Below, in pieces: positions 11,944-21,027 of a stretch of DNA of 64,000 nt (positions within the stretch are counted from its first letter, which is position 1; every line of letters begins with the position of its first letter). The notes under the pieces were generated by a model. It had not been told where the DNA came from. It worked only from the letters and a program-made list of their open reading frames with translations, and did not search any database. Origin of the DNA: Futiania mangrovi (GTDB lineage Bacteria > Pseudomonadota > Alphaproteobacteria > Futianiales > Futianiaceae); the NCBI RefSeq assembly GCF_024158125.1, contig NZ_JAMZFT010000001.1:1116001-1180000 (forward strand), in the 5' to 3' direction. Both the position numbers and the translations under genes were made by a program.

Positions 11944-13329
11944 CTACTCCGCTGCTTCGGCGCGGATCCTCTCGCTGGGCTCGTACATGGTGACGAGTTC
12001 TTCCGCGGCCGTCGGGTGCACGGCCATGGTCCGGTCGAAGTCCGCCTTGGTCGCGCCCATCTTGACCGCGATGCCGAGGCATTGCGCCATCTCGCCCGCA
12101 CCGTCGCCCAGGATGTGCAGGCCGACGACGCGGTCCGTCTTCGCGTCCACGACGATCTTCATGAGCATCCGCTCCTCGCGGCCCGACAGCGTGTGCTTCA
12201 TCGGCCGGAAGCGTGCGCGGTAGATGTCGATGTCGCCCAGCGCCTGGCTGGCCTCGGCCTCCGTCATGCCGACGGTGCCGATCTCGGGCGTCGAGAAGAC
12301 CGCGGTCGGGATCAGCTCGTGATCGGGGCGGGTCGGATTGCCGTTGAAGGCGGTCTCGACCATGCACATCGCTTCGTGAATGGCGACGGGGGTGAGGTTC
12401 ACGCGGTCCGTCACGTCGCCCACGGCCCAGATGTTTGCCTGCGAGGTCCGCGAATATGCGTCGACCACGATGGCGCCCTTGTGGTTGGTCTCGACGCCGG
12501 CCGCATCGAGGCCGAGGCCAGCCGTGCGCGGGTCCCGCCCCAGCGCGAGCATGACCTGGTCGGCCATCGCCACGTCGCCGCCGGAAAGGTGGACGCGCAG
12601 GCCCTTCTCCGTTCTCTCGATCTTCTCGAACACCTGGTGGCAGAGGATGCGGATGCCGCGGGCCTCCATTTCCTGGTGCAGCATGTGGCGCACGTCGTCG
12701 TCGAAGCCGTTGAGGATCTCCATCCCGCGGTAGACGAGCGTGACCTCGCACCCCAGCCCCCGGAAGATGCCCGCGAACTCCACCGCGATGTAGCCGCCGC
12801 CGGCGATCATAATGTGCTTCGGCAAGGCGTCGAGGTGGAAAGCCTCGTTCGAGGTGATGCAGTGCTCGTGCCCGGGAAGCGCCGCGTGCGGATTGGGGAT
12901 ACCGCCCGTCGCAATCAGGATCTGGTCGGCGGTCACGGTCTTGCCGAGGCCCACGAGCCGAACCGTGTGCGCGTCCACGAGTTCGGCCCGGCAATCGAAG
13001 ACCTCAGCCCCCGCCTTGCCGAGATTGCCCTTGTAGAGCCCTTCGAGCCGCGCGATCTCCTTGTCCTTGTTGGCGATCAGCGTCGGCCAGTCGAACGATC
13101 GCTCCCCCACGGACCAGCCATAGCCCGCCGCATCCTCGAACGCATCGGCGAAGTGGGAGGCGTAGACGAACAGCTTCTTCGGCACGCAGCCCCGGATCAC
13201 GCAGGTTCCGCCGTAGCGATACTCCTCCGCGATGGCGACGCGCTTTCCGGCCTTCGCCGCCATGCGCGCCCCACGCACGCCGCCGGAACCGCCGCCGATC
13301 ACGAAGAGATCGTAGTCGTAAGACACCAT
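11944..13329 (-). CDS. gor: Glutathione-disulfide reductase
   Basis: NADPH-dependent FAD enzyme that keeps glutathione reduced, 461 aa. It has the N-terminal FAD-binding GGGSGGVRGAR, the redox-active disulfide Cys43/Cys48 in GGTCVIRGCVPKK, an NAD(P)-binding fold around IMIAGGGYIAVEFAG, and the C-terminal catalytic motif VHPTAAEE. The pattern CVIRGCVPKK fits glutathione reductase rather than lipoamide dehydrogenase or mercuric reductase. rpiA lies 39 nt upstream in the same direction. Confidence 0.95.
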   Translation of the reverse strand: MVSYDYDLFVIGGGSGGVRGARMAAKAGKRVAIAEEYRYGGTCVIRGCVPKKLFVYASHFADAFEDAAGYGWSVGERSFDWPTLIANKDKEIARLEGLYKGNLGKAGAEVFDCRAELVDAHTVRLVGLGKTVTADQILIATGGIPNPHAALPGHEHCITSNEAFHLDALPKHIMIAGGGYIAVEFAGIFRGLGCEVTLVYRGMEILNGFDDDVRHMLHQEMEARGIRILCHQVFEKIERTEKGLRVHLSGGDVAMADQVMLALGRDPRTAGLGLDAAGVETNHKGAIVVDAYSRTSQANIWAVGDVTDRVNLTPVAIHEAMCMVETAFNGNPTRPDHELIPTAVFSTPEIGTVGMTEAEASQALGDIDIYRARFRPMKHTLSGREERMLMKIVVDAKTDRVVGLHILGDGAGEMAQCLGIAVKMGATKADFDRTMAVHPTAAEELVTMYEPSERIRAEAAE

Positions 13330-13368
13330 CGCCCGCTTCTCCTGCCTGAAAAGAGCCTGCTGGCCTAC

Positions 13369-14067
13369 CTAGGCTGTCAGCACGCGGGTTTCACCCCCCG
13401 CCCCGATCACGACCGTGTCGCAGAGGCCGAGGAAGAGCCCGTGCTCCACGACGCCCGGAATGGCAACGAGGGCATCCGCCAGCGCCTCGGCGTCCGGGAT
13501 CGCCTCGCACGCGCAGTCGAGGATGTAGTGCCCGCCATCGGTCACGAAGGGCGCGCCCTCGGTATCGGTGCGCAGGATCACGGGCGCGCCGTCGATGCCG
13601 CAGTCGCTCAGCGCGCGGCCGACGAGGATGCGCGTGGCGCCGAGCCCGAAGGGCACCACCTCGACCGGCAGGGGAAACTTGCCCAGCCGGTCTACCAGTT
13701 TCGATCCGTCCGCGATCACCAGCATGGAGGTCGAGGCCGCGGCCACGATCTTTTCGCGCAGCAGCGCGCCGCCACCGCCCTTGATCAGGCGCAGCGCCCC
13801 GTCCACCTCGTCCGCGCCGTCCACGGTGAGGTCGAGTTGCGGCGTGTCCTCCAGCGTGGTCAGCGGGATGGAGAGGGCGGCGGCCTGCGCCGCCGTCCGC
13901 TCCGACGTCGGGACGCAGACGACGTCGAGGCCCTGGGCCACCTTATCGCCCAGGGCGGCCACGAACTTCTCCGCCGTGGAGCCGGTGCCGAGGCCGAGGC
14001 GCATGCCCGGCTTCACCCACTCCAGCGCGCGGCGCGCCGCGGCCTTCTTGTCGTCGTCTGCGCTCAT
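13369..14067 (-). CDS. rpiA: Ribose-5-phosphate isomerase A
   Basis: Interconverts ribose 5-phosphate and ribulose 5-phosphate in the pentose phosphate pathway. 232 aa. It has the phosphate-binding [12 protein letters not shown] (about 24-35), the catalytic-site stretch [10 protein letters not shown], and [11 protein letters not shown] with the conserved Glu-Lys pair. It is just 3 nt downstream of gabD and 39 nt upstream of gor, so gabD-rpiA-gor is probably one operon that links NADPH supply, pentose metabolism and redox defence. Confidence 0.97.
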   Translation of the reverse strand: MSADDDKKAAARRALEWVKPGMRLGLGTGSTAEKFVAALGDKVAQGLDVVCVPTSERTAAQAAALSIPLTTLEDTPQLDLTVDGADEVDGALRLIKGGGGALLREKIVAAASTSMLVIADGSKLVDRLGKFPLPVEVVPFGLGATRILVGRALSDCGIDGAPVILRTDTEGAPFVTDGGHYILDCACEAIPDAEALADALVAIPGVVEHGLFLGLCDTVVIGAGGETRVLTA

Positions 14068-14070
14068 GTG

Positions 14071-15537
14071 TCAGATCCCGCCCATGCAGAGGTATTTCAC
14101 CTCCAGATAATCCTCTATCCCGTAGTGGGAGCCCTCGCGGCCCACACCCGATTCCTTCACGCCGCCGAAGGGCGCGACCTCGGTCGAGATGATGCCGGTG
14201 TTGATGCCGACGATGCCGTACTCGACCCCCTCGGCCACGCGCCAGACCCGCCCGATGTCGCGGGCGTAGAAATAGGCGGCAAGGCCGAATTCCGTGTCGT
14301 TGGCGAGGCCGATCACCTCCTCGTCCGTCTCGAACCGGAAGAGCGGCGCGACGGGGCCGAACGTCTCCTCGCGCGCGACCTTCATGTCCTGGGTCACGCC
14401 GGTGAGGACCGTCGGTTCGAAGAAGCTGTGGCCGAGGTCGCTGCGCTTGCCGCCCAGCACGATCTTGGCGCCCTTGGAGGTGGCGTCGGCGATATGCTCC
14501 TCCACCTTCTCCACGGCCGCCATGTCGATCAGCGGACCTTGCGTCACGCCCTCCTCGAAGCCGCTGCCGACCTTGAGCTTCTTCACGGCCGCCGAAAGCT
14601 TCTCCGCGAAGGCGTCGTAGACACCCGCCTGCACATAGATCCGGTTCGCGCACACGCAGGTCTGGCCCATGTTGCGGTACTTCGACGCAATCGCCCCCTC
14701 GACCGCGGCGTCGAGGTCGGCATCGTCGAACACGATGAAGGGCGCGTTGCCGCCAAGCTCCATCGAGACCTTCTTCACGGTCGCCGCGCATTGCTCCATC
14801 AGCACCTTGCCGATCTCGGTCGAGCCGGTGAAGGTCAGCTTGCGCACGGTGGGGTTGCCGGTCATCTCCGCACCGATCTTGCGGGCCGAACCCGTGACGA
14901 CGGAGAAGATGCCCGCAGGCACACCCGCCCGTTCCGCGAGTTCTGCAAGCGCCAGCGCCGACAGCGGCGTCGCGGAGGCGGGCTTCAGCACCATCGGGCA
15001 GCCCGCGGCGAGCGCAGGACCCGCCTTGCGCGTGATCATCGCGGCGGGGAAGTTCCACGGCGTGATCGCGGCACAGACACCGATCGGCTGCTTGATGACG
15101 ACGATGCGCTTGTCGGCCTGGTGGCCGGGGATCGTGTCGCCGTAGACGCGCTTTCCTTCCTCGCCGAACCACTCGATGAAGGAGGCGGCGTAGGCCACCT
15201 CGCCCTTGGCTTCGGCCAGCGGCTTTCCCTGCTCCGCCGTCATGATGGCGGCGAGGTCGTCCTGGTTCGCCATCATCAGGTCGAACCAGCGGCGCAGCAC
15301 GACCGCGCGCTCCTTCGCGGTCTTCGCGCGCCATGCGCCCCACGCGGCGTCGGCAGCCGCGATGGCGCGGCGCGTCTCGTCAACGCCCATGTCCGGCACG
15401 GTCGCGATGACCTCGCCCGTCGCTGGGTTCGTGACCTCGAAGGTCTTGCCGCTGTCCGCGTCGACCCACTTGCCGTTGATGTAGCACTGCTGGCGCAGCA
15501 GCTTGGGGTCGTTGAGCTTGAGTGTGGTCATCGTCAT
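14071..15537 (-). CDS. gabD: NAD(P)-dependent succinate-semialdehyde dehydrogenase
   Basis: Aldehyde dehydrogenase of 488 aa, oxidising succinate semialdehyde to succinate in 4-aminobutyrate breakdown. General base Glu260 (VSMELGGNAPFIVF), nucleophile Cys294 (GQTCVCANR) and the cofactor-binding FTGSTEIGK are in place. The CVCANR context and the N-terminal CYINGKWVDADSG are characteristic of GabD. The polyamine module further along the window (puuA, puuB) would produce 4-aminobutyrate precursors, so the substrate fits the genome context. A related aldehyde as the true substrate cannot be excluded. Confidence 0.9.
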   Translation of the reverse strand: MTMTTLKLNDPKLLRQQCYINGKWVDADSGKTFEVTNPATGEVIATVPDMGVDETRRAIAAADAAWGAWRAKTAKERAVVLRRWFDLMMANQDDLAAIMTAEQGKPLAEAKGEVAYAASFIEWFGEEGKRVYGDTIPGHQADKRIVVIKQPIGVCAAITPWNFPAAMITRKAGPALAAGCPMVLKPASATPLSALALAELAERAGVPAGIFSVVTGSARKIGAEMTGNPTVRKLTFTGSTEIGKVLMEQCAATVKKVSMELGGNAPFIVFDDADLDAAVEGAIASKYRNMGQTCVCANRIYVQAGVYDAFAEKLSAAVKKLKVGSGFEEGVTQGPLIDMAAVEKVEEHIADATSKGAKIVLGGKRSDLGHSFFEPTVLTGVTQDMKVAREETFGPVAPLFRFETDEEVIGLANDTEFGLAAYFYARDIGRVWRVAEGVEYGIVGINTGIISTEVAPFGGVKESGVGREGSHYGIEDYLEVKYLCMGGI

Positions 15538-15673
15538 CCCTCCCGGTCCGCGTTGGCGGGACCCTTGTCCTTCAAAACTTCGGGCGTGAGCCTAGCCGGG
15601 CCGCGCGCGAAGTCAAAGGCGAAGGCGGGGATAGGCGATGCGACGTTCCCGCACGCCTGCGGAGCCGCACGCC

Positions 15674-15985
15674 TCAGGGCATATCGTCGCGGTTGCCGGG
15701 CAGGTACATGGCCCCGTCGCTGCCGTCGAGGCGGGCGTCGGGCGAGCGCCGCGTGCGCACCGCCTCGGCCTCCAGCCGGGCGACGCGGGCCTGCAGGTCG
15801 GCAAGCTGGCGCATGATCTCGGGATTGGCGCTGTTCGCCATCGCGCCCTGAAGCTGGGCCACGTGGATCGTCACCTGCTTGAGATCCGAAGACAGCCCCT
15901 CGACCTGCTTCGCCTGGTCCTCGATCCGGTCGAACAGGGTCGCGAGCCTCTTGTTGAGCGTGGTGAGACTATCGAGCCAGCCCAC
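15674..15985 (-). CDS. Small coiled-coil hypothetical protein
   Basis: 103 aa from a GTG at 15985 ([18 protein letters not shown]). It is predicted to be almost entirely helical: heptad-like repeats run from about residue 10 to 70, with [15 protein letters not shown] as a second helix. The tail ([15 protein letters not shown]-like) is acidic and unstructured. It overlaps the 3' end of the cold-shock-domain gene by 17 nt, so the two are coupled. A G-rich ribosome binding stretch (GGGGAAGGGGGG) lies 7-18 nt upstream. I do not recognise the family; it resembles SlyX-like helix pairs only in general character. Confidence 0.68.
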   Translation of the reverse strand: MGWLDSLTTLNKRLATLFDRIEDQAKQVEGLSSDLKQVTIHVAQLQGAMANSANPEIMRQLADLQARVARLEAEAVRTRRSPDARLDGSDGAMYLPGNRDDMP

Positions 15986-16562
15986 GCCCGCGCCCCCCTT
16001 CCCCGTCGTCCAACGGCGGCAGGCCCCCGAGAATTGCCGCAATCTCCGCCCGGTTGGCGTCCACGCGCTTCATCGAAAGCCGAAGCGCCTTCTCGGTGCG
16101 TTGCGCGTGCGCGGCGCTGACGCTCAGCAGCAGGGTAGCCATGGCTTCCTCGCCATCGTGCCCGGGCTGCGCGGCGGCGAGCGCGGCCTCCACGGCCTCC
16201 GGCGGGATCGCCTGTTCGCCGCGCGCCCGCGCCAGCTTGGCAACGAGGGTGCGGCCCGGTCCGCGCAGCTTCAAACGGGGCTGATCGTCGCTCGCGGGGA
16301 GCGAGGGGCTGTCATCTTCGTCGCCACCCGCCACGCCCGCGCCGGGAATCATGACACGCGCACCGGGTCGCACTGCGCCGGCGTCGAGCGCGCTCAGATG
16401 GACGAAGACATCCGGCCCGCCGTCGTCCGGCGAGATGAAGGCATAGCCCTTCGCGGCATTGAGGAACTTGATGCGCCCGCGCACGGCGGGACGGTCGGGG
16501 CCACGCGCGGCAGCCCCTCCCGACAGGAACTGCGAAGGGTCTTCCGACCTGGATTTTCCCAT
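15969..16562 (-). CDS. Cold-shock-domain protein with a C-terminal helical extension
   Basis: 197 aa. Residues about 27-73 form a cold-shock domain with a degenerate RNP1 (KGYAFI, residues 38-43) and RNP2 (VFVHLS, 52-57), so nucleic-acid binding is likely. The rest is an acidic linker ([13 protein letters not shown]) and a helical domain of about 90 residues with no family I recognise. I chose ATG at 16562 ([12 protein letters not shown]); an in-frame ATG at 16604 adds 14 residues and is possible. It overlaps the coiled-coil gene downstream. glmS is upstream, 87 nt away. Confidence 0.75.
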   Translation of the reverse strand: MGKSRSEDPSQFLSGGAAARGPDRPAVRGRIKFLNAAKGYAFISPDDGGPDVFVHLSALDAGAVRPGARVMIPGAGVAGGDEDDSPSLPASDDQPRLKLRGPGRTLVAKLARARGEQAIPPEAVEAALAAAQPGHDGEEAMATLLLSVSAAHAQRTEKALRLSMKRVDANRAEIAAILGGLPPLDDGEGGRGRGLAR

Positions 16563-16648
16563 GTCTGCCCATGCACTCCCATGCAGTCCCAAAGTCTTGC
16601 ACACTATAGACCGTCACAAGGCCGCGCGCAAAACCTTGGGCGCGTGGG

Positions 16649-18472
16649 TTATTCGACGGTGACGGACTTGGCGAGATTGCGCGGCTGGTCCACGTCGGTC
16701 CCCTTCGCCACCGCCGTGTGATAGGCGAGAAGCTGGATCGGGATCGAATAGAGAATGGGCGCCACGAACGGGTCGGCGTCCGGCATGACGATGGTGTGCC
16801 AGGCGCTGTCGCCCGCACGCTCCGCCCCCGTCTTGTCGGTGATGAGGATCACGCGGCCGCCGCGCGCCATCACCTCCTGCATGTTGGAGACGGTCTTGTC
16901 GAACAGCTCGTCCGACGGCGCGAGCACGATCACCGGCACGTTCTCGTCGATCAGCGCGATGGGGCCGTGCTTCAGCTCGCCAGAGGCATAGCCCTCGGCA
17001 TGGATGTAGCTGATTTCCTTGAGCTTCAGCGCCCCTTCGAGCGCCAGCGGGTACATCGCCCCACGCCCCAGGTAGAGCACGTCGCGCGCCTTGGCGAGGT
17101 CGTGCGCCACCTCGCCCATTACCTCGTCGAGGTGCAGGGCCACGTTCATCAGGCGCGGCAGTTCGGCGAGCGTGCGCGTCAGCCGCTTGCGCTCGTCCGC
17201 GTCGATGGACCCGCGCGCCTCCCCCGCAGCGATGGCGAGCAGGGCGAGCGTGGTGAGCTGGCAGGTAAAAGCCTTGGTCGAGGCGACCCCGATCTCCGGC
17301 CCCGCGTTGGTCGGATAGAGCACGTCCGATTCCCGCGCAATCGCGCTTTCCGGCACGTTGACGATGCCGGCGATGTGCTGGCCCTGCTCCTTGGCGAGCC
17401 GCAGCGCGGTCAGCGTGTCGATGGTCTCTCCCGACTGGGAGACGAAGATCGACAGCCCGCCCTTGACGAGCGGCGGGTTGCGGTAACGGAACTCCGACGC
17501 GATGTCGGTCTCGGCGGGCAGGCGCGCCACCTGCTCGAACCAGTATTTCGCGACCGCGCAGGCGAAATGCGCCGTGCCGCAAGCTACCATCGTGACCTTC
17601 GGCAGCGCCGCCCAGTCGTAGGGCGCGGCGGGAAGCTCCACCGTCTCCGTCATCGGGCGGTAGAAGGTCGACAGCGTGTGGCCTACGACTTCCGGCTGCT
17701 CGTGGATTTCCTTCGCCATGAAGTGGCGGTGGTTGCCCTTGTCGACCAGGACGGACGAGACGGAAACCACCTTCACCGGCCGCTCGACCCGGTTGCCGGC
17801 CTCGTCATGGATCACGGCGCCTTCGCGGGTCAGAACCGCCCAGTCGCCATCCTCCAGATAGGTCACGCGGTTGGTCATCGGCGCGAGCGCGAGCGCGTCG
17901 GAACCCACGTACATCTCCCCCTCGCCCCAGCCGATGGCGAGCGGGCTGCCGCGCCGGGCGGCGACCATCAGGTCATGCTCGCCCCGGAAGATGAAGGCGA
18001 GCGCGAACGCCCCTTCCAGCCGCGACAGGGTTGCCGCCGCCGCGTCCTGCGGCGTGAGGCCGGCGTTCAGGTACTTGGTGACCAGGTGGACGACGGTCTC
18101 CGTGTCGGTCTCGCTGGCGAACGCCGCGCCTTCGGCCTCGAGCTCCCGGCGCAGTGCGCGGAAGTTCTCGATGATGCCGTTGTGGACGACGGCTACGCGG
18201 TCCGTGGCGTGCGGATGCGCGTTGCCTTCGGTCGGGCTGCCGTGCGTGGCCCAGCGGGTGTGGCCGATGCCGACCGCGCCGGAGATCGGCGCCTGCTGCA
18301 GCATCCCTGCGAGATTGCCGAGCTTGCCGGAGGCGCGCCGCCGCTCGATATGCCCGTTCACGACGGTCGCCACGCCCGCGGAATCGTATCCCCGGTATTC
18401 GAGCCGCTTCAACGCCTCAACCAGGCGGGGGGCCACGTCACCCTTGCCGAGAATGCCGACAATACCGCACAT
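16649..18472 (-). CDS. glmS: Glutamine--fructose-6-phosphate aminotransferase (isomerizing)
   Basis: Makes glucosamine 6-phosphate from fructose 6-phosphate and glutamine, the entry to UDP-GlcNAc, peptidoglycan and LPS. 607 aa. It has an N-terminal class II glutaminase with Cys2 exposed after Met removal (MCGIVGILG), HTRWATHG and HNGIIENF, then two SIS isomerase domains (SQSGETIDTL, GRGAMYPLALEGALKLKEISY) and the C-terminal LAKSVTVE. The next step, glmU, lies 52 nt upstream in the same direction. No ribozyme is present in the leader. Confidence 0.98.
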   Translation of the reverse strand: MCGIVGILGKGDVAPRLVEALKRLEYRGYDSAGVATVVNGHIERRRASGKLGNLAGMLQQAPISGAVGIGHTRWATHGSPTEGNAHPHATDRVAVVHNGIIENFRALRRELEAEGAAFASETDTETVVHLVTKYLNAGLTPQDAAAATLSRLEGAFALAFIFRGEHDLMVAARRGSPLAIGWGEGEMYVGSDALALAPMTNRVTYLEDGDWAVLTREGAVIHDEAGNRVERPVKVVSVSSVLVDKGNHRHFMAKEIHEQPEVVGHTLSTFYRPMTETVELPAAPYDWAALPKVTMVACGTAHFACAVAKYWFEQVARLPAETDIASEFRYRNPPLVKGGLSIFVSQSGETIDTLTALRLAKEQGQHIAGIVNVPESAIARESDVLYPTNAGPEIGVASTKAFTCQLTTLALLAIAAGEARGSIDADERKRLTRTLAELPRLMNVALHLDEVMGEVAHDLAKARDVLYLGRGAMYPLALEGALKLKEISYIHAEGYASGELKHGPIALIDENVPVIVLAPSDELFDKTVSNMQEVMARGGRVILITDKTGAERAGDSAWHTIVMPDADPFVAPILYSIPIQLLAYHTAVAKGTDVDQPRNLAKSVTVE

Positions 18473-18524
18473 CTTGTATCGTTCCCTTGTTCGTACGCCG
18501 TCTCGATTTTCCTGGTCGGGCCGG

Positions 18525-19892
18525 TCAGCCCGCCTTCTTGCGCTGCTGCTTGCGGGCGCGATGGCGCGCCGCCCAGCCGTCGATGATCTTCAGGTCGGGC
18601 CGCGACACGGCGAGGGCGTCGCGCGGCACGTCCTTCGTCACCACGGTCCCGGAGCCGGTATACGCCCCGTCCGCGATGGCCACCGGCGCGATCAGCAGCG
18701 TGTCGGAGCCGATGAAGGCGCCCGCGCCGATGTCCGTGTGGCTCTTGGTGAAGCCGTCGTAGTTGCAGGTGATGGTACCCGCCCCGATGTTGGCGCGCGC
18801 GCCCACCCGGGCGTCCCCGATATAGGAGAGGTGGTTCACCTTCGCACCCTCCTCGATCCGTGCCTTCTTGATCTCGACGAAATTCCCGATGTGCGCGTCC
18901 ACGCCGATCTCCGCCCCCGGGCGCAGACGGGCGAAGGGCCCGACAGTCGCGCCGGACGCGACGCGCGCACCTTCCAGATGGCAGAACGCGCGGATTTCCA
19001 CGTGATCCTCGATCACGACGCCGGGACCGAAGACCACGTTCGGGCCTATCACCACGTCGCGGCCGATCTGCGTATCCCAGGAGAGGTGCACGGACGCGGG
19101 GTCGAGCATGGTCGCCCCCTCCTCCATCGCGCGACGGCACAGACGCTCCTGCAGGATGCCTTCGGCTTCGGCCAGTTCCACGCGGCTGTTGACGCCCAAC
19201 ACCTCGGTCTCGTCCGCCTCGACCACGGCGCAGGAAAGGCCCTGCTCCCGCGCGATGCCGACGATGTCGGTCAGGTAGAACTCGCCCTTGGCGTTCGCAT
19301 TGCCGACCCGGTCCACTAGGTCCCAGACCTTCGCGCCGTCCACCAGCATGACGCCGGAATTGCAGAGATCGACGGCAAGTTCGTCGGCGTTGGCGTCCTT
19401 CGCCTCCACGATGCGGTCGAGACGCCCCTCGCCGTCGAGGATCAGGCGGCCATAGGCGCCCGGATCGTCGGGACGGAAGCCGAGGACGACGACCGACGCG
19501 CCCGCGGCGCGCTGCACGCGCATGTCCTCGATCGATTGCGCCGTGATGAGCGGGGTATCGGCATAAAGAACCAGCACGTCGCCCGCGGCACCCTTTACCA
19601 GCGGTTCGGCCTTGCCGACGGCGTGCGCGGTGCCGAGCTGCGGCTCCTGCACCGCGGTTTCGGCCGCGACCGGGTGCGCCGCGGCGGCCTGCGCGACGGC
19701 CTCTCCGCCATGCCCCACGACAACCACTGTCCGCTGCGCCTCAAGCGTTCCGCACAGGTCGAGCACATGGTCGAGCATGGCGCGCCCCGCCAGCCGGTGC
19801 AGGACCTTGGGCGTGTCCGACTTCATGCGCGTGCCCTTGCCGGCGGCAAGGACGATGCAGCTGAGCGGCGTGCGGGCAAACTTTGTGTCCAT
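18525..19892 (-). CDS. glmU: Bifunctional UDP-GlcNAc pyrophosphorylase / glucosamine-1-phosphate acetyltransferase
   Basis: Last two steps to UDP-GlcNAc. 455 aa: an N-terminal nucleotidyltransferase with LAAGKGTRMKSDTPKVLH (about 15-32) and a C-terminal left-handed beta-helix of hexapeptide repeats (about 255-430) ending in NYDGFTKSHTDIGAGAFIGS. It is followed by glmS, so the pair encodes the supply of UDP-GlcNAc. A lysine/arginine-rich tail (ARKQQRKKAG) closes the protein. It is divergent from gph across a 169-nt gap. Confidence 0.98.
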   Translation of the reverse strand: MDTKFARTPLSCIVLAAGKGTRMKSDTPKVLHRLAGRAMLDHVLDLCGTLEAQRTVVVVGHGGEAVAQAAAAHPVAAETAVQEPQLGTAHAVGKAEPLVKGAAGDVLVLYADTPLITAQSIEDMRVQRAAGASVVVLGFRPDDPGAYGRLILDGEGRLDRIVEAKDANADELAVDLCNSGVMLVDGAKVWDLVDRVGNANAKGEFYLTDIVGIAREQGLSCAVVEADETEVLGVNSRVELAEAEGILQERLCRRAMEEGATMLDPASVHLSWDTQIGRDVVIGPNVVFGPGVVIEDHVEIRAFCHLEGARVASGATVGPFARLRPGAEIGVDAHIGNFVEIKKARIEEGAKVNHLSYIGDARVGARANIGAGTITCNYDGFTKSHTDIGAGAFIGSDTLLIAPVAIADGAYTGSGTVVTKDVPRDALAVSRPDLKIIDGWAARHRARKQQRKKAG

Positions 19893-20061
19893 GGGGGCGC
19901 GTTTCCGTTCTCAGACCTGTCCTGCGCGAATACACCTTGTCGAAGGCGCCTGCGCTTGCGAAATCAATCTTGGTTTCTCACCGTTTCCGTGACGGTTGCC
20001 AATCGTGCTGTTACCGGAGAATGACAGCATTTCCGTAAATCGGGGTTAATGGAGCACGCGC

Positions 20062-20760
20062 GTGAGCCTTCCAGCAGGCCTGCCCTTTTCCAGCATCGTC
20101 TTCGATCTCGACGGCACGCTGGTCGACACCGCCCCCGATCTCGCGGCGGCGCTGAACCATGTCCTGGATCATGCAGGCCGCCGCCCGGTCGATTTGCAAG
20201 AGGTACGCCAGCTTGTCGGGCGCGGTGCGCGCGTCGCCATCGAGCGGGGCCTGACGCTCACCGGGGCGCCGGAGGAGCGGCCCGAGATCCTCGACGACTA
20301 TTTCGCCCGCTTCCTTGCCTATTATGGCGACAACATCTGCGCGGGCAGCCGCCCTTTCCCCAATGCCGTTGAAACGGTTGAGACTTTCCGGGCACAAGGC
20401 GCGCGCACGGGCATCTGCACCAACAAGCCGCAGGTGCTGACCGACGGGCTGATGCGGGCACTGAACCTCGCCGACCGCTTCGAAGCGATCGTCGGCGCCG
20501 ATTCCGTGCCCGCCCGAAAGCCCGACCCCGGCCACCTGTTCGAAACGATACGCCGCATGGGGGGAGAGCCTGCCTCCGCCGTCCTGATCGGGGACAGCGA
20601 AACAGACGTGAAGACTGCACGCGCGGCTGGAATCCCGGTGATCGCGGTCAGTTTCGGCTACACGGTGACGCCGGCCCATGCCCTCGGCGCCGATGCGGTG
20701 ATCGACGATTTCGCCGAGCTGGCGGACGCATTGGCGCGTCTTGCGCGTTCGGCGGCTTGA
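20062..20760 (+). CDS. gph: Phosphoglycolate phosphatase
   Basis: HAD-superfamily phosphatase that removes 2-phosphoglycolate formed by DNA repair or oxygenase reactions. 232 aa. Motif I is FDLDGTLVDTAPD (nucleophile Asp15), with ICTNKP as motif II, the motif III lysine in ARKPDP, and IGDSETDVKTA as motif IV. The GTG start at 20062 has GGAG 8 nt upstream; the nearby ATG at 20049 is out of frame. The exact substrate is inferred, since HAD phosphatases of this size are promiscuous. Confidence 0.88.
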   Translation: MSLPAGLPFSSIVFDLDGTLVDTAPDLAAALNHVLDHAGRRPVDLQEVRQLVGRGARVAIERGLTLTGAPEERPEILDDYFARFLAYYGDNICAGSRPFPNAVETVETFRAQGARTGICTNKPQVLTDGLMRALNLADRFEAIVGADSVPARKPDPGHLFETIRRMGGEPASAVLIGDSETDVKTARAAGIPVIAVSFGYTVTPAHALGADAVIDDFAELADALARLARSAA

Positions 20761-20797
20761 CGCGGGGCGCGCGCTGGCTTAAAGCACGCGCCGCTGA

Positions 20798-20873
20798 GGG
20801 CGATTAGCTCAGTTGGTAGAGCACTGTGTTCACATCGCAGGGGTCGCTGGTTCGAGTCCAGCATCGCCCACCA
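20798..20873 (+). tRNA. tRNA-Val (anticodon CAC)
   Basis: A 76-nt cloverleaf. Acceptor stem GGGCGAT pairs with ATCGCCC, the D-arm has AGCTCAGTTGGTAGAGC, the anticodon stem CTGTG/CGCAG encloses the loop TTCACAT with anticodon CAC, and the T-arm contains GGTTCGAGTCC. The discriminator is A and the 3' CCA is encoded. Confidence 0.97.
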
Positions 20874-20904
20874 TCCCTCACCCGCGCCGGACCCTACGAC
20901 CCGT

Positions 20905-20927
20905 GCGCCCCCGAAGCGGAGGGGCGC
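20905..20927 (+). terminator. Hairpin downstream of tRNA-Val
   Basis: A 7-bp GC-only stem, GCGCCCC (20905-20911) with GGGGCGC (20921-20927), and a 9-nt loop, 32 nt after the tRNA. It lacks a U-tract, so it may serve in processing or factor-assisted termination before queC. Confidence 0.4.
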
Positions 20928-21027
20928 GGGCGCGGAGCCGTCTTGCACACCGGGGCGCGGGACGCGATATCGCGCCCATGAGCATCGGCCCCGCGGCTGG
21001 GCCAGGAGGCGCGCGAAGGCAGCGAAC

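Noticed and set aside
8843-12223. A plus-strand open frame of about 1,130 codons opposite nadE and aroG
   Set aside because: It is the mirror frame of well-identified genes, with no domain content.
11815-15816. A plus-strand open frame of about 1,330 codons antisense to aroG, gor, rpiA and gabD
   Set aside because: It lacks a ribosome binding site, its translation is Arg/His/Asp/Val-rich low-similarity sequence, and the minus strand holds four clear enzymes. In GC-rich DNA such mirror frames are expected.
18473-18524. A possible glmS ribozyme
   Set aside because: The gap is only 52 nt and these ribozymes are confined mainly to Gram-positive bacteria.
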